NCBI GenBank assembly: GCA_036522155.1
Contig: DATDGI010000242.1
Span: 1-24,796, forward strand
Reading direction: 5' to 3'
From: UBA9676 sp036522155
GTDB lineage: Bacteria > Actinomycetota > Actinomycetes > Streptosporangiales > Streptosporangiaceae
Length of the DNA stretch: 24,796 nucleotides
Part shown: positions 1 through 6,441 of the stretch, one piece after another
How positions within the stretch are numbered: position 1 is the stretch's first letter
Layout of the letters: each line of letters begins with the position of its first letter
The notes under the pieces: generated by a model
Database searches by the model: none
The model's input: the letters and a program-made list of their open reading frames with translations, nothing else
What the model was told of the DNA's origin: nothing
Translations under genes and position numbers: made by a program

Positions 1-280
1 AGGCGCCGCCGCCAGCGGCGATCCGGCTGGTCGCGGCGGCGTTGTCGGCCGCGGCCTGGGCCTGCACGTCGGGAGTCACGCACACGTAGTCGCCCGCGAA
101 CGCCTGCCGCCAGACGTCCGGGTTTCCCGGCAGGGTCTGGCCCGCGACGGTGGTCACCGCCGCGTGCCTGCCCGCCCCGATCAGGGACAGCCCGTGGCCC
201 GGCAGCACCATCACAACGCCAGCGGTCATCGCCGCCGCCGCGCTCACCGCGAACAGGGATCGCTTGGCCACAGTGTTCAT
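1..280 (-). CDS. Secreted hypothetical protein, N-terminal fragment
   Basis: The gene reads leftward from an ATG at 280 and leaves the window at base 1, so only about 93 residues are visible. The first 30 residues are a typical export signal: MNTVAKR, then a hydrophobic Ala/Val-rich stretch (about residues 9-27). The mature part contains WRQAFAGDYVCVTP followed by QAQAAADNAAATSR. From memory, a similar W-R-x-A-x-x-x-D-x-V-C-V-T-P ... A-D-N-A-A pattern recurs in secreted proteins of Streptomyces and relatives, whose function is unknown. No enzymatic motif is visible in this fragment. The export call is fairly safe; the function is not known. Confidence 0.6.
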   Translation of the reverse strand, partial: MNTVAKRSLFAVSAAAAMTAGVVMVLPGHGLSLIGAGRHAAVTTVAGQTLPGNPDVWRQAFAGDYVCVTPDVQAQAAADNAAATSRIAAGGGA

Positions 281-496
281 TCCCGGTCTCCTCGGCCAGC
301 CCGGCCGCGTCCTGCGGGCAGCGGGCGATCAGCGTGACACCGGTATGAGGCCGGGCCAGGGCCGCCGCCAACAACTTTCCCGGGCTAGCGCGGGCCGGTG
401 CGGACGCCTGGAATTCCCCGGTGCCTCCCCGGGAGCGGCGAAACGAGGAATGGGATGCTCTCCGTCGGCTCCCGCCGCCAGGGCAGCGCCGGGTCG

Positions 497-1813
497 CTAG
501 CGGCCGGCCGGGAAGTCGATCCGGAACGTGGTTCCCCCGCCGGGCGCGCTGGAAACGCTGACGGCGGCGCCGTGCGCGTCCGCGATGACCTTCACGATGG
601 ACAGGCCGAGGCCCACCCCCGGCAGCCCGATCGTGTCCGGGGTACGGAAGAACCGCTCGAACACGAGTGCCTGGTGCTCCTCCGGGATCCCGATGCCGGT
701 GTCGGACACCTCCAGCCGGATATGGCCGTTGGCCTGGCCGACGGCGACCTCGACCGTCCCCCCCGACGGGGTGAATTTGAGCGCGTTCGAGAGCAGGTTC
801 CCGAGCAGCAGGTCGACCCGGTGCCGGTCGGCCAGGATGGGCGCCGCGGTGCTGGCCGCCAGCCGCAGGCTGACGCCGCTCTGCCGCGCCTCCAGCCGCT
901 GGTCCTCGATGGCCTCAGCGGCGGCCTGGGCGAGACTCAGCTCCGCCAGCGAGAGCTCGATCCTGCCTTCCTCGCCCCGGGCGATGAACAGCAGGTCGGT
1001 GACGATGGCGATGAGCCGGTCGGCGTTGCGGCGGGCCACCGCCAGGAACTGCCGCTGGGCGTCGGTGAGCGGTCCGGCCTCCCCGTCGGTCACCATCTCC
1101 AGGTAGCCGACGATCGAGGTCAGCGGGGTGCGCAGGTCGTGCGAGACAACCGAGATCATGTTGTCCTTGGCCTTGTCGGTCTCGCGCAGCAGCCGTTCCT
1201 CCACCTCGGCGGCGGCGAGCGCGCGCCGGGTGGCGGCGAACCGCAGCAGCAGCAGCGACACCACCGCCAGCCCGATGGCGACGGCCAGGATGTCACCAGC
1301 GGTCGCCAGCCGGTCCGCGTCTTCGGCCGATCTGGTGTTCATCCGCACCGCCTGTTCCAGGGTGCCGGCCAGGTCGCGGAAAGCCGGTTCGACCAGCATC
1401 GCGTCGAGCTGCCTCGCCTGCGCCGTCAGGCCGGTCTGGACCAGCCCGAATTCCTCGCGGATGGCGGCGGCATAGAGCATCAGGGCCGACCGCGCCGCTT
1501 CGCTGCCCGGCCGGATGTGGTCGAGCTGATCCTGGATCGAGCCGAGCAGCTGCGCGACCCGGGCATCGGTGCCCGGGGGCAGCCTGCCTTCCGCGATGGC
1601 CTGCCACTCAAGCGCGTTGAGCTGGCTCGACGCCAGTTCCGCGGCCGCCGCTTGGCTGGCTGTGGCCCGGTGCCTGCTCGCGTAACCGTTGAGGGTCAGC
1701 AGCACCCCGATGATCGCCACGGCCACCAGGGCCGACGCGCCCAGCCAGATCCGCTCGCGGTGAACCGCCCCCCGGAACCACGGCCGTGGATTCGCGCGCT
1801 CCCCCTCGCGCAT
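497..1813 (-). CDS. Membrane-bound sensor histidine kinase
   Basis: A two-component sensor kinase of about 438 residues. It has a short cytoplasmic N-terminus, TM1 (about 22-42), an extracytoplasmic helical sensor region (about 43-172), TM2 (about 174-192) and a coiled linker. The HisKA dimerisation domain follows with the phospho-acceptor His225 in VVSHDLRTPLTS. The HATPase domain has an N box (NLLSNALKF), G1 box (DTGIGIP), F box (FERFF) and G2 box (GVGLGLSIVK). No response regulator gene is adjacent, so it is an orphan here. I chose the ATG at 1813, which has GGAG two bases upstream. An in-frame ATG at 1873 would add 20 residues, but its GAGGA abuts the start codon. The ligand is unknown. 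It is divergent from the SRPBCC gene. Confidence 0.88.
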   Translation of the reverse strand: MREGERANPRPWFRGAVHRERIWLGASALVAVAIIGVLLTLNGYASRHRATASQAAAAELASSQLNALEWQAIAEGRLPPGTDARVAQLLGSIQDQLDHIRPGSEAARSALMLYAAAIREEFGLVQTGLTAQARQLDAMLVEPAFRDLAGTLEQAVRMNTRSAEDADRLATAGDILAVAIGLAVVSLLLLRFAATRRALAAAEVEERLLRETDKAKDNMISVVSHDLRTPLTSIVGYLEMVTDGEAGPLTDAQRQFLAVARRNADRLIAIVTDLLFIARGEEGRIELSLAELSLAQAAAEAIEDQRLEARQSGVSLRLAASTAAPILADRHRVDLLLGNLLSNALKFTPSGGTVEVAVGQANGHIRLEVSDTGIGIPEEHQALVFERFFRTPDTIGLPGVGLGLSIVKVIADAHGAAVSVSSAPGGGTTFRIDFPAGR

Positions 1814-1883
1814 GGCTCCAGTATGCCAGTTGACCTGCGTGTTCCGGTGGGGCGGTACGACGGCTTGATACATTCCTCGCGCC

Positions 1884-1902
1884 GTAACGGTTGCGGTAAC
1901 GG
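1884..1902. repeat. Direct repeat GTAACGG, 12-bp period, in divergent intergenic region
   Basis: Two copies of GTAACGG (1884-1890 and 1896-1902) sit between the histidine kinase and the SRPBCC gene. A 12-bp period places both copies on nearly the same DNA face, as tandem response-regulator half-sites often do. A -10-like TAGCGT lies just downstream at 1911-1916. A regulatory role is inferred only from position and spacing. Confidence 0.3.
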
Positions 1903-1976
1903 CCGCCGCCTAGCGTGAAGGTCAACAGACAGCCCCGCGCATAGCAGGCAGCCCAGCGACACCCAGGGGTGGGCAC

Positions 1977-2417
1977 ATGAACGAGTTCGAGATCACCATC
2001 GTGATCGAGCGCCCGGTGGAAAACGTTTTCGCGATCCTCCAGGACGTCAGCAAGACACCGGCCTGGACGCCCGGGCTGACCGAGGTGCGGCAGATCGGCG
2101 ACGCCCCGCTGCGGGTGGGCGCGCAGCTGGTTTACGTGGGGTCGTTCCTCGGCCGCAGCTACGAGTCGGAGGCATCCTGCACCGAGTTCGTGGCCAACGA
2201 GCGCTTCGCGTCCAAGACCACATCTGGGCCGTTCTACCTGGAGATCGACACCCGGCTGGAGCCGGTCGCCAACGGCACCCGGATGGCCACCGTCTACCGG
2301 GGCGAGAGCCACGGCTTCTTCAAGATCGCCGAGCCCATCGTCACCCGGCTGGCCCGCAAGCAGTTCGAGACGGCCGCCGTCAACCTCAAGGCCCTGATCG
2401 AAGAGAACGCCCTGTGA
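1977..2417 (+). CDS. SRPBCC (START/polyketide-cyclase-like) family protein
   Basis: A single-domain protein of 146 residues. It begins with the strand pattern typical of the SRPBCC fold (FEITIVIERPVENVFAILQDVSKTPAWTPG), where the P-x-x-x-V-F-x-x-x-x-D region and the following W mark the family. It ends in the long C-terminal helix (TRLARKQFETAAVNLKALIEE). Members bind hydrophobic ligands or act as cyclases, and many are uncharacterised; no catalytic residues can be assigned. The ATG at 1977 has a GGGGTGGG ribosome site at 1964-1972. It is convergent with the MttB-like gene, with only 6 bp between the stop codons. No link to the methyl-transfer genes is evident. Confidence 0.8.
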   Translation: MNEFEITIVIERPVENVFAILQDVSKTPAWTPGLTEVRQIGDAPLRVGAQLVYVGSFLGRSYESEASCTEFVANERFASKTTSGPFYLEIDTRLEPVANGTRMATVYRGESHGFFKIAEPIVTRLARKQFETAAVNLKALIEENAL

Positions 2418-2423
2418 CCCGGG

Positions 2424-3881
2424 CTAGTCGCCTAGTTCGGCGCGGCGGCGGGTGACGTAGTCGTCCAGTTCGGCGCGGATGGCGTCGTCCAGCGGCGGCG
2501 GCTGGTACTCGGCCAGGGTCTTGGCGCAGATCTCGGTGGCCCGGGCGGCCGTGTCCTTGCCGCCGAGCTTCAGCCAGCGCTCGTAGTTGGCGGTGGACGA
2601 CAGCAGCGGCCGGTAGAAGCACTCCCGGAACCGTTCCATGGTGTGCGCGGCACCGAGGAAGTGCCCGCCGTGCCCCACCTCTTCGTGGGCACCGAACGCC
2701 AGCGATGCCTCGTCGATCTCCAGCGGGGTGAACTCCACCCGCAGCATCCGCAGCAGCTCGATGTCGATGATGAACTTCTCGTAGCAGGTGACCAGCCCGC
2801 CCTCCAGCCAGCCGGCCGCGTGCATGACGAAGTTGGTGCCGGCCAGGAACGTCGGCAGCAGCGTCATCAGCGACTCGTAGGCGGCTTGCGCGTCCGCGGT
2901 CTGGCTGGCGTTCAGCCCGCCGCCGGTGCGGAACGGCAGCCCGAAATGCCGGGCCAGCTGCCCGGTGCACAGCAGCCCGATGGCCGACTCCGGCGTGCCG
3001 AAGCTGGGCGAGCCGGACTGCATGTCGATGTTGGACAGGAACGAGCCGAAGATGACTGGGCAGCCGGGCCGGATCAGCTGGGCGAGCGCGATCCCGGATA
3101 GCGCCTCGGCCAGCTGCTGCACCAGCGCGGCCGGGATGGTGACCGGTGACATGGCGCCCATCAGCAGGAACGGGGTGAGCACCACCGGCTGGTTGGCCCG
3201 GTTGTACTCGAACTGGGCGTCCAGCATCCGGTCGTCCCAGCGCAAAGGCGAGTTGCAGTTGATCAGCGAGATCGTGGCCGGGGTCTGCTCGATACTGGCT
3301 CTGCCCTTCTCCAGGCCGCCGAACAGGATCGAGGTCATCGCGATCGTGTCGGCCGCGTTCGGGCCGGAGACCACGTTGCCCATGTAGAACTTGTCGGTCA
3401 CGGTGGCCAGCGCGTAGATCATGTCCAGGTGCCGGGAGTCCAGCGGCGCGTCGTTCGGCTCGCAGATCACCCCGCCCGCCGAATCCAGCTGGGGGAAGGA
3501 CTGCGCCAGCATGGACAGCCGCCGGAAGTCATCGAGGGTGGCGTCCCTGCGCACGTCGCCCTCGCGGATGAACGGGCAGCCGTAGACGCCGCTGAACACC
3601 ATGTGGTCGCCGCCGATGTGCACGCTGTTCGCCGGGTTGCGGGCCTGCACGTCGAACTCGCGCGGCGCCTTGGCCACCTGTGCCAGCACGAACTCGGGGT
3701 CGAGATAGACCACCTCGCCGTCCACCCGCTGGCCGGCGGCGCGGAACAGCTCCACCGCCTCCGGCTTGGCGAACTGCACCCCGATCTCGGACACGATCCG
3801 GCGCCAGCCGCGCTCAAGCACCGCGATCGCGTCGGCGGACAGGATCTCGTACCGCGGCATCGTGTTGACGAACATCGCCAC
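2424..3881 (-). CDS. MttB-family (trimethylamine/betaine-type) corrinoid methyltransferase, non-pyrrolysine
   Basis: 485 residues over the full length of the MttB superfamily, with the family pattern of Gly-rich and acidic barrel segments (GGVICEPND, GNVVSGPNAADT, INCNSPLRWDD, FGSFLSNIDMQSGSP, FRTGGGLNASQTADAQAAYES, HEEVGHGGHFLG). Family members move a methyl group from a quaternary or tertiary amine to a cobalt(I) corrinoid protein. The archaeal trimethylamine enzymes carry pyrrolysine at an internal UAG; this frame has no internal stop. It therefore belongs with the non-Pyl members, of which the Desulfitobacterium glycine betaine enzyme MtgB is the characterised example. Glycine betaine is the likeliest substrate given the dimethylglycine dehydrogenase-like gene at 14709-17234; proline betaine, carnitine or other quaternary amines remain possible. 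Start is GTG 3881 or ATG 3875 behind GAGGTGGGG. It is divergent from the IclR gene. Confidence 0.88.
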   Translation of the reverse strand: MAMFVNTMPRYEILSADAIAVLERGWRRIVSEIGVQFAKPEAVELFRAAGQRVDGEVVYLDPEFVLAQVAKAPREFDVQARNPANSVHIGGDHMVFSGVYGCPFIREGDVRRDATLDDFRRLSMLAQSFPQLDSAGGVICEPNDAPLDSRHLDMIYALATVTDKFYMGNVVSGPNAADTIAMTSILFGGLEKGRASIEQTPATISLINCNSPLRWDDRMLDAQFEYNRANQPVVLTPFLLMGAMSPVTIPAALVQQLAEALSGIALAQLIRPGCPVIFGSFLSNIDMQSGSPSFGTPESAIGLLCTGQLARHFGLPFRTGGGLNASQTADAQAAYESLMTLLPTFLAGTNFVMHAAGWLEGGLVTCYEKFIIDIELLRMLRVEFTPLEIDEASLAFGAHEEVGHGGHFLGAAHTMERFRECFYRPLLSSTANYERWLKLGGKDTAARATEICAKTLAEYQPPPLDDAIRAELDDYVTRRRAELGD

Positions 3882-3910
3882 CCCACCTCGCCCGCCTGCC
3901 CGGGCACGCC

Positions 3911-3939
3911 TTGACCGGCCCAGAACCCGCCCGTACGAT
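3911..3939 (+). promoter_or_regulatory. Promoter for the IclR-corrinoid operon
   Basis: TTGACC (3911-3916) and TACGAT (3934-3939) are separated by exactly 17 bases, a near-consensus housekeeping promoter. It would start transcription near 3946, about 46 bases before the IclR start codon. No other pair this good is seen in the gap. Not experimentally known. Confidence 0.6.
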
Positions 3940-3942
3940 CAC

Positions 3943-3971
3943 ATAGTAGAACAGAGTTCCGCAACATGGAA
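3943..3971 (-). promoter_or_regulatory. Promoter for the MttB-like gene
   Basis: On the minus strand TTCCAT (3971-3966) and TACTAT (3948-3943) are 17 bases apart. The -10 fits the TAnnnT pattern, while the -35 is weak. Transcription would begin near 3936, about 55 bases before GTG 3881. The weak -35 overlaps the right arm of the palindrome at 3954-3974, so a bound regulator would touch this promoter directly. Confidence 0.5.
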
Positions 3972-3974
3972 CTC
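3954..3974. promoter_or_regulatory. Candidate IclR operator (21-bp palindrome)
   Basis: A perfect inverted repeat, GAGTTCC (3954-3960) and GGAACTC (3968-3974), around the spacer GCAACAT. Known IclR-family boxes are often TTCC/GGAA palindromes of this kind. It lies between the -35 and -10 of the minus-strand promoter and just downstream of the predicted plus-strand start. Binding here could control both transcripts, including that of the regulator itself. Confidence 0.6.
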
Positions 3975-3991
3975 CGCAGCGGGGAGCGCGC

Positions 3992-4873
3992 ATGACCAGT
4001 CCCAGCGGAACCCAGGCCGTCGACCGGGCGGCCCGGCTGCTCGCCGAGGTGGTGCACGCGCCCGGCTCGGTGACCTTCACCGAGCTGGCGGCGGCCACCG
4101 GCCTGGCCAAGAGCACCACCTCCCGGCTGCTGATGGCGCTGGAGCGGAACGGCCTGGTCCGTCGGGACGACCACGGCCAGTTCCGGCCCGGTGAGGTGTT
4201 CGTCCGGTTCGCCTGGCGGGGCGGCGCGGAGGCCGGGCTGACCGAGCTGGCCCAGCCGTTCCTGGAGCGGCTGGGCGGGCAGACCGGCGAGACCGTCAAC
4301 CTGGGGGTCGAGCGGGACGGCCTGGTCGAGCAGATCGCCCAGGTCGACAGCGGGTACGTGATCGGCGCGACCAACTGGCTGGGGCGGCCCGTGCCGCTGC
4401 ACTGCACGGCCCTGGGCAAGGTGCTGCTGGCCTACGGGGTCGCGCCGCTGCCCGCGGGCCGCCTGGAGCGGCTGACCCCGCGGACGATCACCGGGCGCTC
4501 CGCGCTGCAGGCCGATCTGGCCGCGGTCCGCGAGCGCGGCTACGCGGTGACCGACTCCGAACTTGAGCCGGGGCTGGTCGCGCTGGCCGCCCCGGTCTGC
4601 CGGGACGGCGGCGCCGTGGTCGCGGCGCTGTCGGTGTCCGGGCCCGCCACCCGGCTCACCCCGGCCCGGCTGCCGGAGGTGGCAGCCCACTGCGCCGCCG
4701 CGGCCGCCGACCTGTCCCGCGTGCTCGGTCACCGGCCCGGCGAGCCACGGATGACCGCGGCCGCGCCGCCCGCCCGGGCCATCCCGGCCAGCCCGGCCGT
4801 GCCACCCGCCCGGGCCATCCCGGCCACCGCCGGCCCGGCCCGGCCCACGCCACAGGAAGAAGGTGCCCGTTGA
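3992..4873 (+). CDS. IclR-family transcriptional regulator, with Pro/Ala tail
   Basis: 293 residues. The N-terminal winged helix (about 8-65) includes FTELAAATGLAKSTTSRLLMA, and the C-terminal ligand domain includes GETVNLGV, HCTALGKVLLAYG and a late segment GLVALAAPVC. The ATG at 3992 follows GGGGAG with a good gap. IclR proteins are usually about 250-260 residues. Here the last 45 or so are a Pro/Ala-rich low-complexity tail with PPARAIPA twice, caused by a perfect 22-bp direct repeat at 4769-4790 and 4805-4826. The stop codon overlaps the TTG start of the corrinoid gene, so the two are translationally linked. It very likely controls the divergent methyltransferase and its own operon; the effector is unknown. 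Confidence 0.92.
   Translation: MTSPSGTQAVDRAARLLAEVVHAPGSVTFTELAAATGLAKSTTSRLLMALERNGLVRRDDHGQFRPGEVFVRFAWRGGAEAGLTELAQPFLERLGGQTGETVNLGVERDGLVEQIAQVDSGYVIGATNWLGRPVPLHCTALGKVLLAYGVAPLPAGRLERLTPRTITGRSALQADLAAVRERGYAVTDSELEPGLVALAAPVCRDGGAVVAALSVSGPATRLTPARLPEVAAHCAAAAADLSRVLGHRPGEPRMTAAAPPARAIPASPAVPPARAIPATAGPARPTPQEEGAR
4769..4826 (+). repeat. 22-bp perfect direct repeat in the IclR tail
   Basis: Two identical 22-bp copies, 4769-4790 and 4805-4826, repeat in frame with a 36-bp period and encode the repeated PPARAIPA element. This looks like a local slippage duplication in the low-complexity C-terminal extension. Confidence 0.8.
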
Positions 4874-5535
4874 CTACTGAAGAGCTCCTGCGGCAGCTCT
4901 ACGACTTCACCCTGGTCGGCAACGGGCCAGCCGTGCTCGAGCTGACCAACGCCGGGCTGGCCATGGACCTTGGCCCGGAGACGCTGCTGTACGAGGCGCT
5001 GATCCCGGCGCTGGAGGAGGTCGGCGCCCGGTTCGAGCGGGGCGACTTCTTCGTCCCCGAGATGCTCATCGCGGGCAAGGCGATGGCCGGGGCGCTGGAA
5101 ATCCTCCGCCCGCTGCTGGCCGAGACCGGCGCGCAGGCCATCGGCACCGTGGTCATCGGCACGGTCAAGGGCGACGTGCACGACATCGGCAAGAACCTGG
5201 TCAACATCATGTTCGAGGGCGCCGGGTTCCAGGTCATCGACCTCGGCGTGCAGGTCGCGCCGGAGAAGTTCGTGGACGCGGTGCGCGAGCACCAGCCCGA
5301 CATCGTCGGTTTCTCCGCCTTCCTCACCACCACCATGCCGATGTTCAAGGCCAACATCAACGCGCTGCAGAAGTCGGGCCTGCGCGACCAGGTGATCGTC
5401 ATGGTTGGCGGCGCCCCGGTCACCCAGGAGTACGCCGACGTGGTCGGGGCTGACGGGTACGCGGCCGACGCGTCGGCCGCGGTGGTGCGGGCCAAGGAAC
5501 TGCTCAAGCGGCGGCGCGCCGCGCTGCCGGCCTAG
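4870..5535 (+). CDS. Corrinoid (B12-binding) methyl-carrier protein
   Basis: 221 residues, the normal size for MtbC/MttC/MtgC-type carriers. An N-terminal helical cap (B12-binding_2 type, about 1-85, with EVGARFERGDFFVPEM) precedes the Rossmann-like cobalamin domain. The lower-ligand motif is visible as GDVHDIGKN: Asp102, His104 and Gly107, with His104 the expected cobalt ligand. SAFLTTTMP and VMVGGAPV follow as in the family. The protein shuttles the methyl group between the MttB-like enzyme and the folate methyltransferase. Start is TTG 4870, overlapping the IclR stop (TTGA), with GAAGAAGG upstream. It lies 12 bp before the next gene. Confidence 0.93.
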   Translation: MTTEELLRQLYDFTLVGNGPAVLELTNAGLAMDLGPETLLYEALIPALEEVGARFERGDFFVPEMLIAGKAMAGALEILRPLLAETGAQAIGTVVIGTVKGDVHDIGKNLVNIMFEGAGFQVIDLGVQVAPEKFVDAVREHQPDIVGFSAFLTTTMPMFKANINALQKSGLRDQVIVMVGGAPVTQEYADVVGADGYAADASAAVVRAKELLKRRRAALPA

Positions 5536-5547
5536 GCGGGCAGGCCC

Positions 5548-6441
5548 GTGCGCACCGTCCTGTCCTCGGCCAGCCGGGAAACGGTGATCGGCCCGGCGGA
5601 GCCGTTCTGCATCATCGGGGAGAGGATCAACCCGACCGGGCGCAAGATCTTCCAGCAGGAGCTGCGGGACGGCAACCTATCCCGGATCGAGATCGACGTG
5701 GCCAACCAGGTGGCGGGCGGCGCCATGGTGCTCGACATCAACATGGGCGCGCCGCTGGCCGACGAGGCCGAGCTGATGGTGCGCGCGGTCAAGCTCATCC
5801 AGGGGCTGACCGACCTGCCGCTGTGCATCGACTCCTCGATCGTCGAGGTGCTCGACGCCGGGCTCGCCGCCTGCCAGGGCAAGCCGCTGGTCAACTCGGT
5901 CACCGCCGAGGACGAGCGGCTGGAAGCCATCCTGCCGCTGGTCGCCCGGTACGGCGCGGCGGTCATCGGGATGCCCAACGACGAGGAGGAGATCCCCGAG
6001 GATCCGCGGCGCCGGGTGGAGCTGGCCCGCAAGATCATCGACGTGGCGACCGGCCGGTATGGCATGGCCATCGAGGACATCGTGATCGACCCGCTGGCCA
6101 TGCCGGTCGGCGCCGACACCTCGCTGGTGGGCAAGACGCTGGAGACCATCGCGCTGCTGCGGGACGAGTTCGGCGTGAACATGACGCTGGGTGCGTCGAA
6201 CGTGTCGTTTGGCATGCCGGACCGTCACTCGATCGGGGCCGCGTTCCTGCCGATAGCCATCTCGGCCGGGCTGACCAGCGCGATCATGGACGCCCGGTCG
6301 CCGCAGATGGTGCGGGCGGTCAAGGCCGCCGACCTGCTGCTGGACCGGGACGCCTGGGGCGGGGCCTGGATCGCGGCCCACCGGGCCCAGCTGGCCGCGC
6401 AGGCCGCACCGCCCGGGCGAGCCCCGCAGGCCGGGCCGTGA
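5548..6441 (+). CDS. Methyl-THF:corrinoid protein methyltransferase (pterin-binding, MtgA/AcsE-like)
   Basis: 297 residues forming a single pterin-binding TIM barrel. Diagnostic segments are IIGERINPTGRK (22-33), VLDINMGAP, LCIDSS, PLVNSV and LGASNVSFGMP. This is the DHPS/MeTr fold of AcsE and of MtgA from the Desulfitobacterium betaine system, so it should pass the methyl between corrinoid protein and tetrahydrofolate. It is not a full MetH, because the homocysteine, B12 and activation domains are absent. The predicted direction is methyl-Co(III) to methyl-THF. GTG start at 5548; the stop overlaps the GTG of the re-activator by 4 bp (GTGA), indicating coupled translation. The C-terminal 20 residues are Ala/Gln/Pro-rich and unlikely to be structured. 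Confidence 0.9.
   Translation: MRTVLSSASRETVIGPAEPFCIIGERINPTGRKIFQQELRDGNLSRIEIDVANQVAGGAMVLDINMGAPLADEAELMVRAVKLIQGLTDLPLCIDSSIVEVLDAGLAACQGKPLVNSVTAEDERLEAILPLVARYGAAVIGMPNDEEEIPEDPRRRVELARKIIDVATGRYGMAIEDIVIDPLAMPVGADTSLVGKTLETIALLRDEFGVNMTLGASNVSFGMPDRHSIGAAFLPIAISAGLTSAIMDARSPQMVRAVKAADLLLDRDAWGGAWIAAHRAQLAAQAAPPGRAPQAGP

Noticed and set aside
398..1918. Plus-strand open frame opposite the histidine kinase
   Set aside because: Antisense shadow; the minus strand has all histidine kinase boxes.
2424..3881. Possible pyrrolysine (in-frame UAG) in the MttB-like gene
   Set aside because: The reading frame is continuous from 3881 to the stop at 2424 with no internal amber codon, and no PylS or PylT is seen.
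3882..3991. Cobalamin or glycine riboswitch upstream of the methyltransferase or operon
   Set aside because: The divergent gap is only 110 bases, is filled by promoters and the palindrome, and shows no B12-box-like or glycine aptamer pattern.
5823..6437. Upstream in-frame extension of the activator gene
   Set aside because: It overlaps the pterin-binding methyltransferase in another frame and has no homology; the GTG at 6438 overlaps the previous stop properly.
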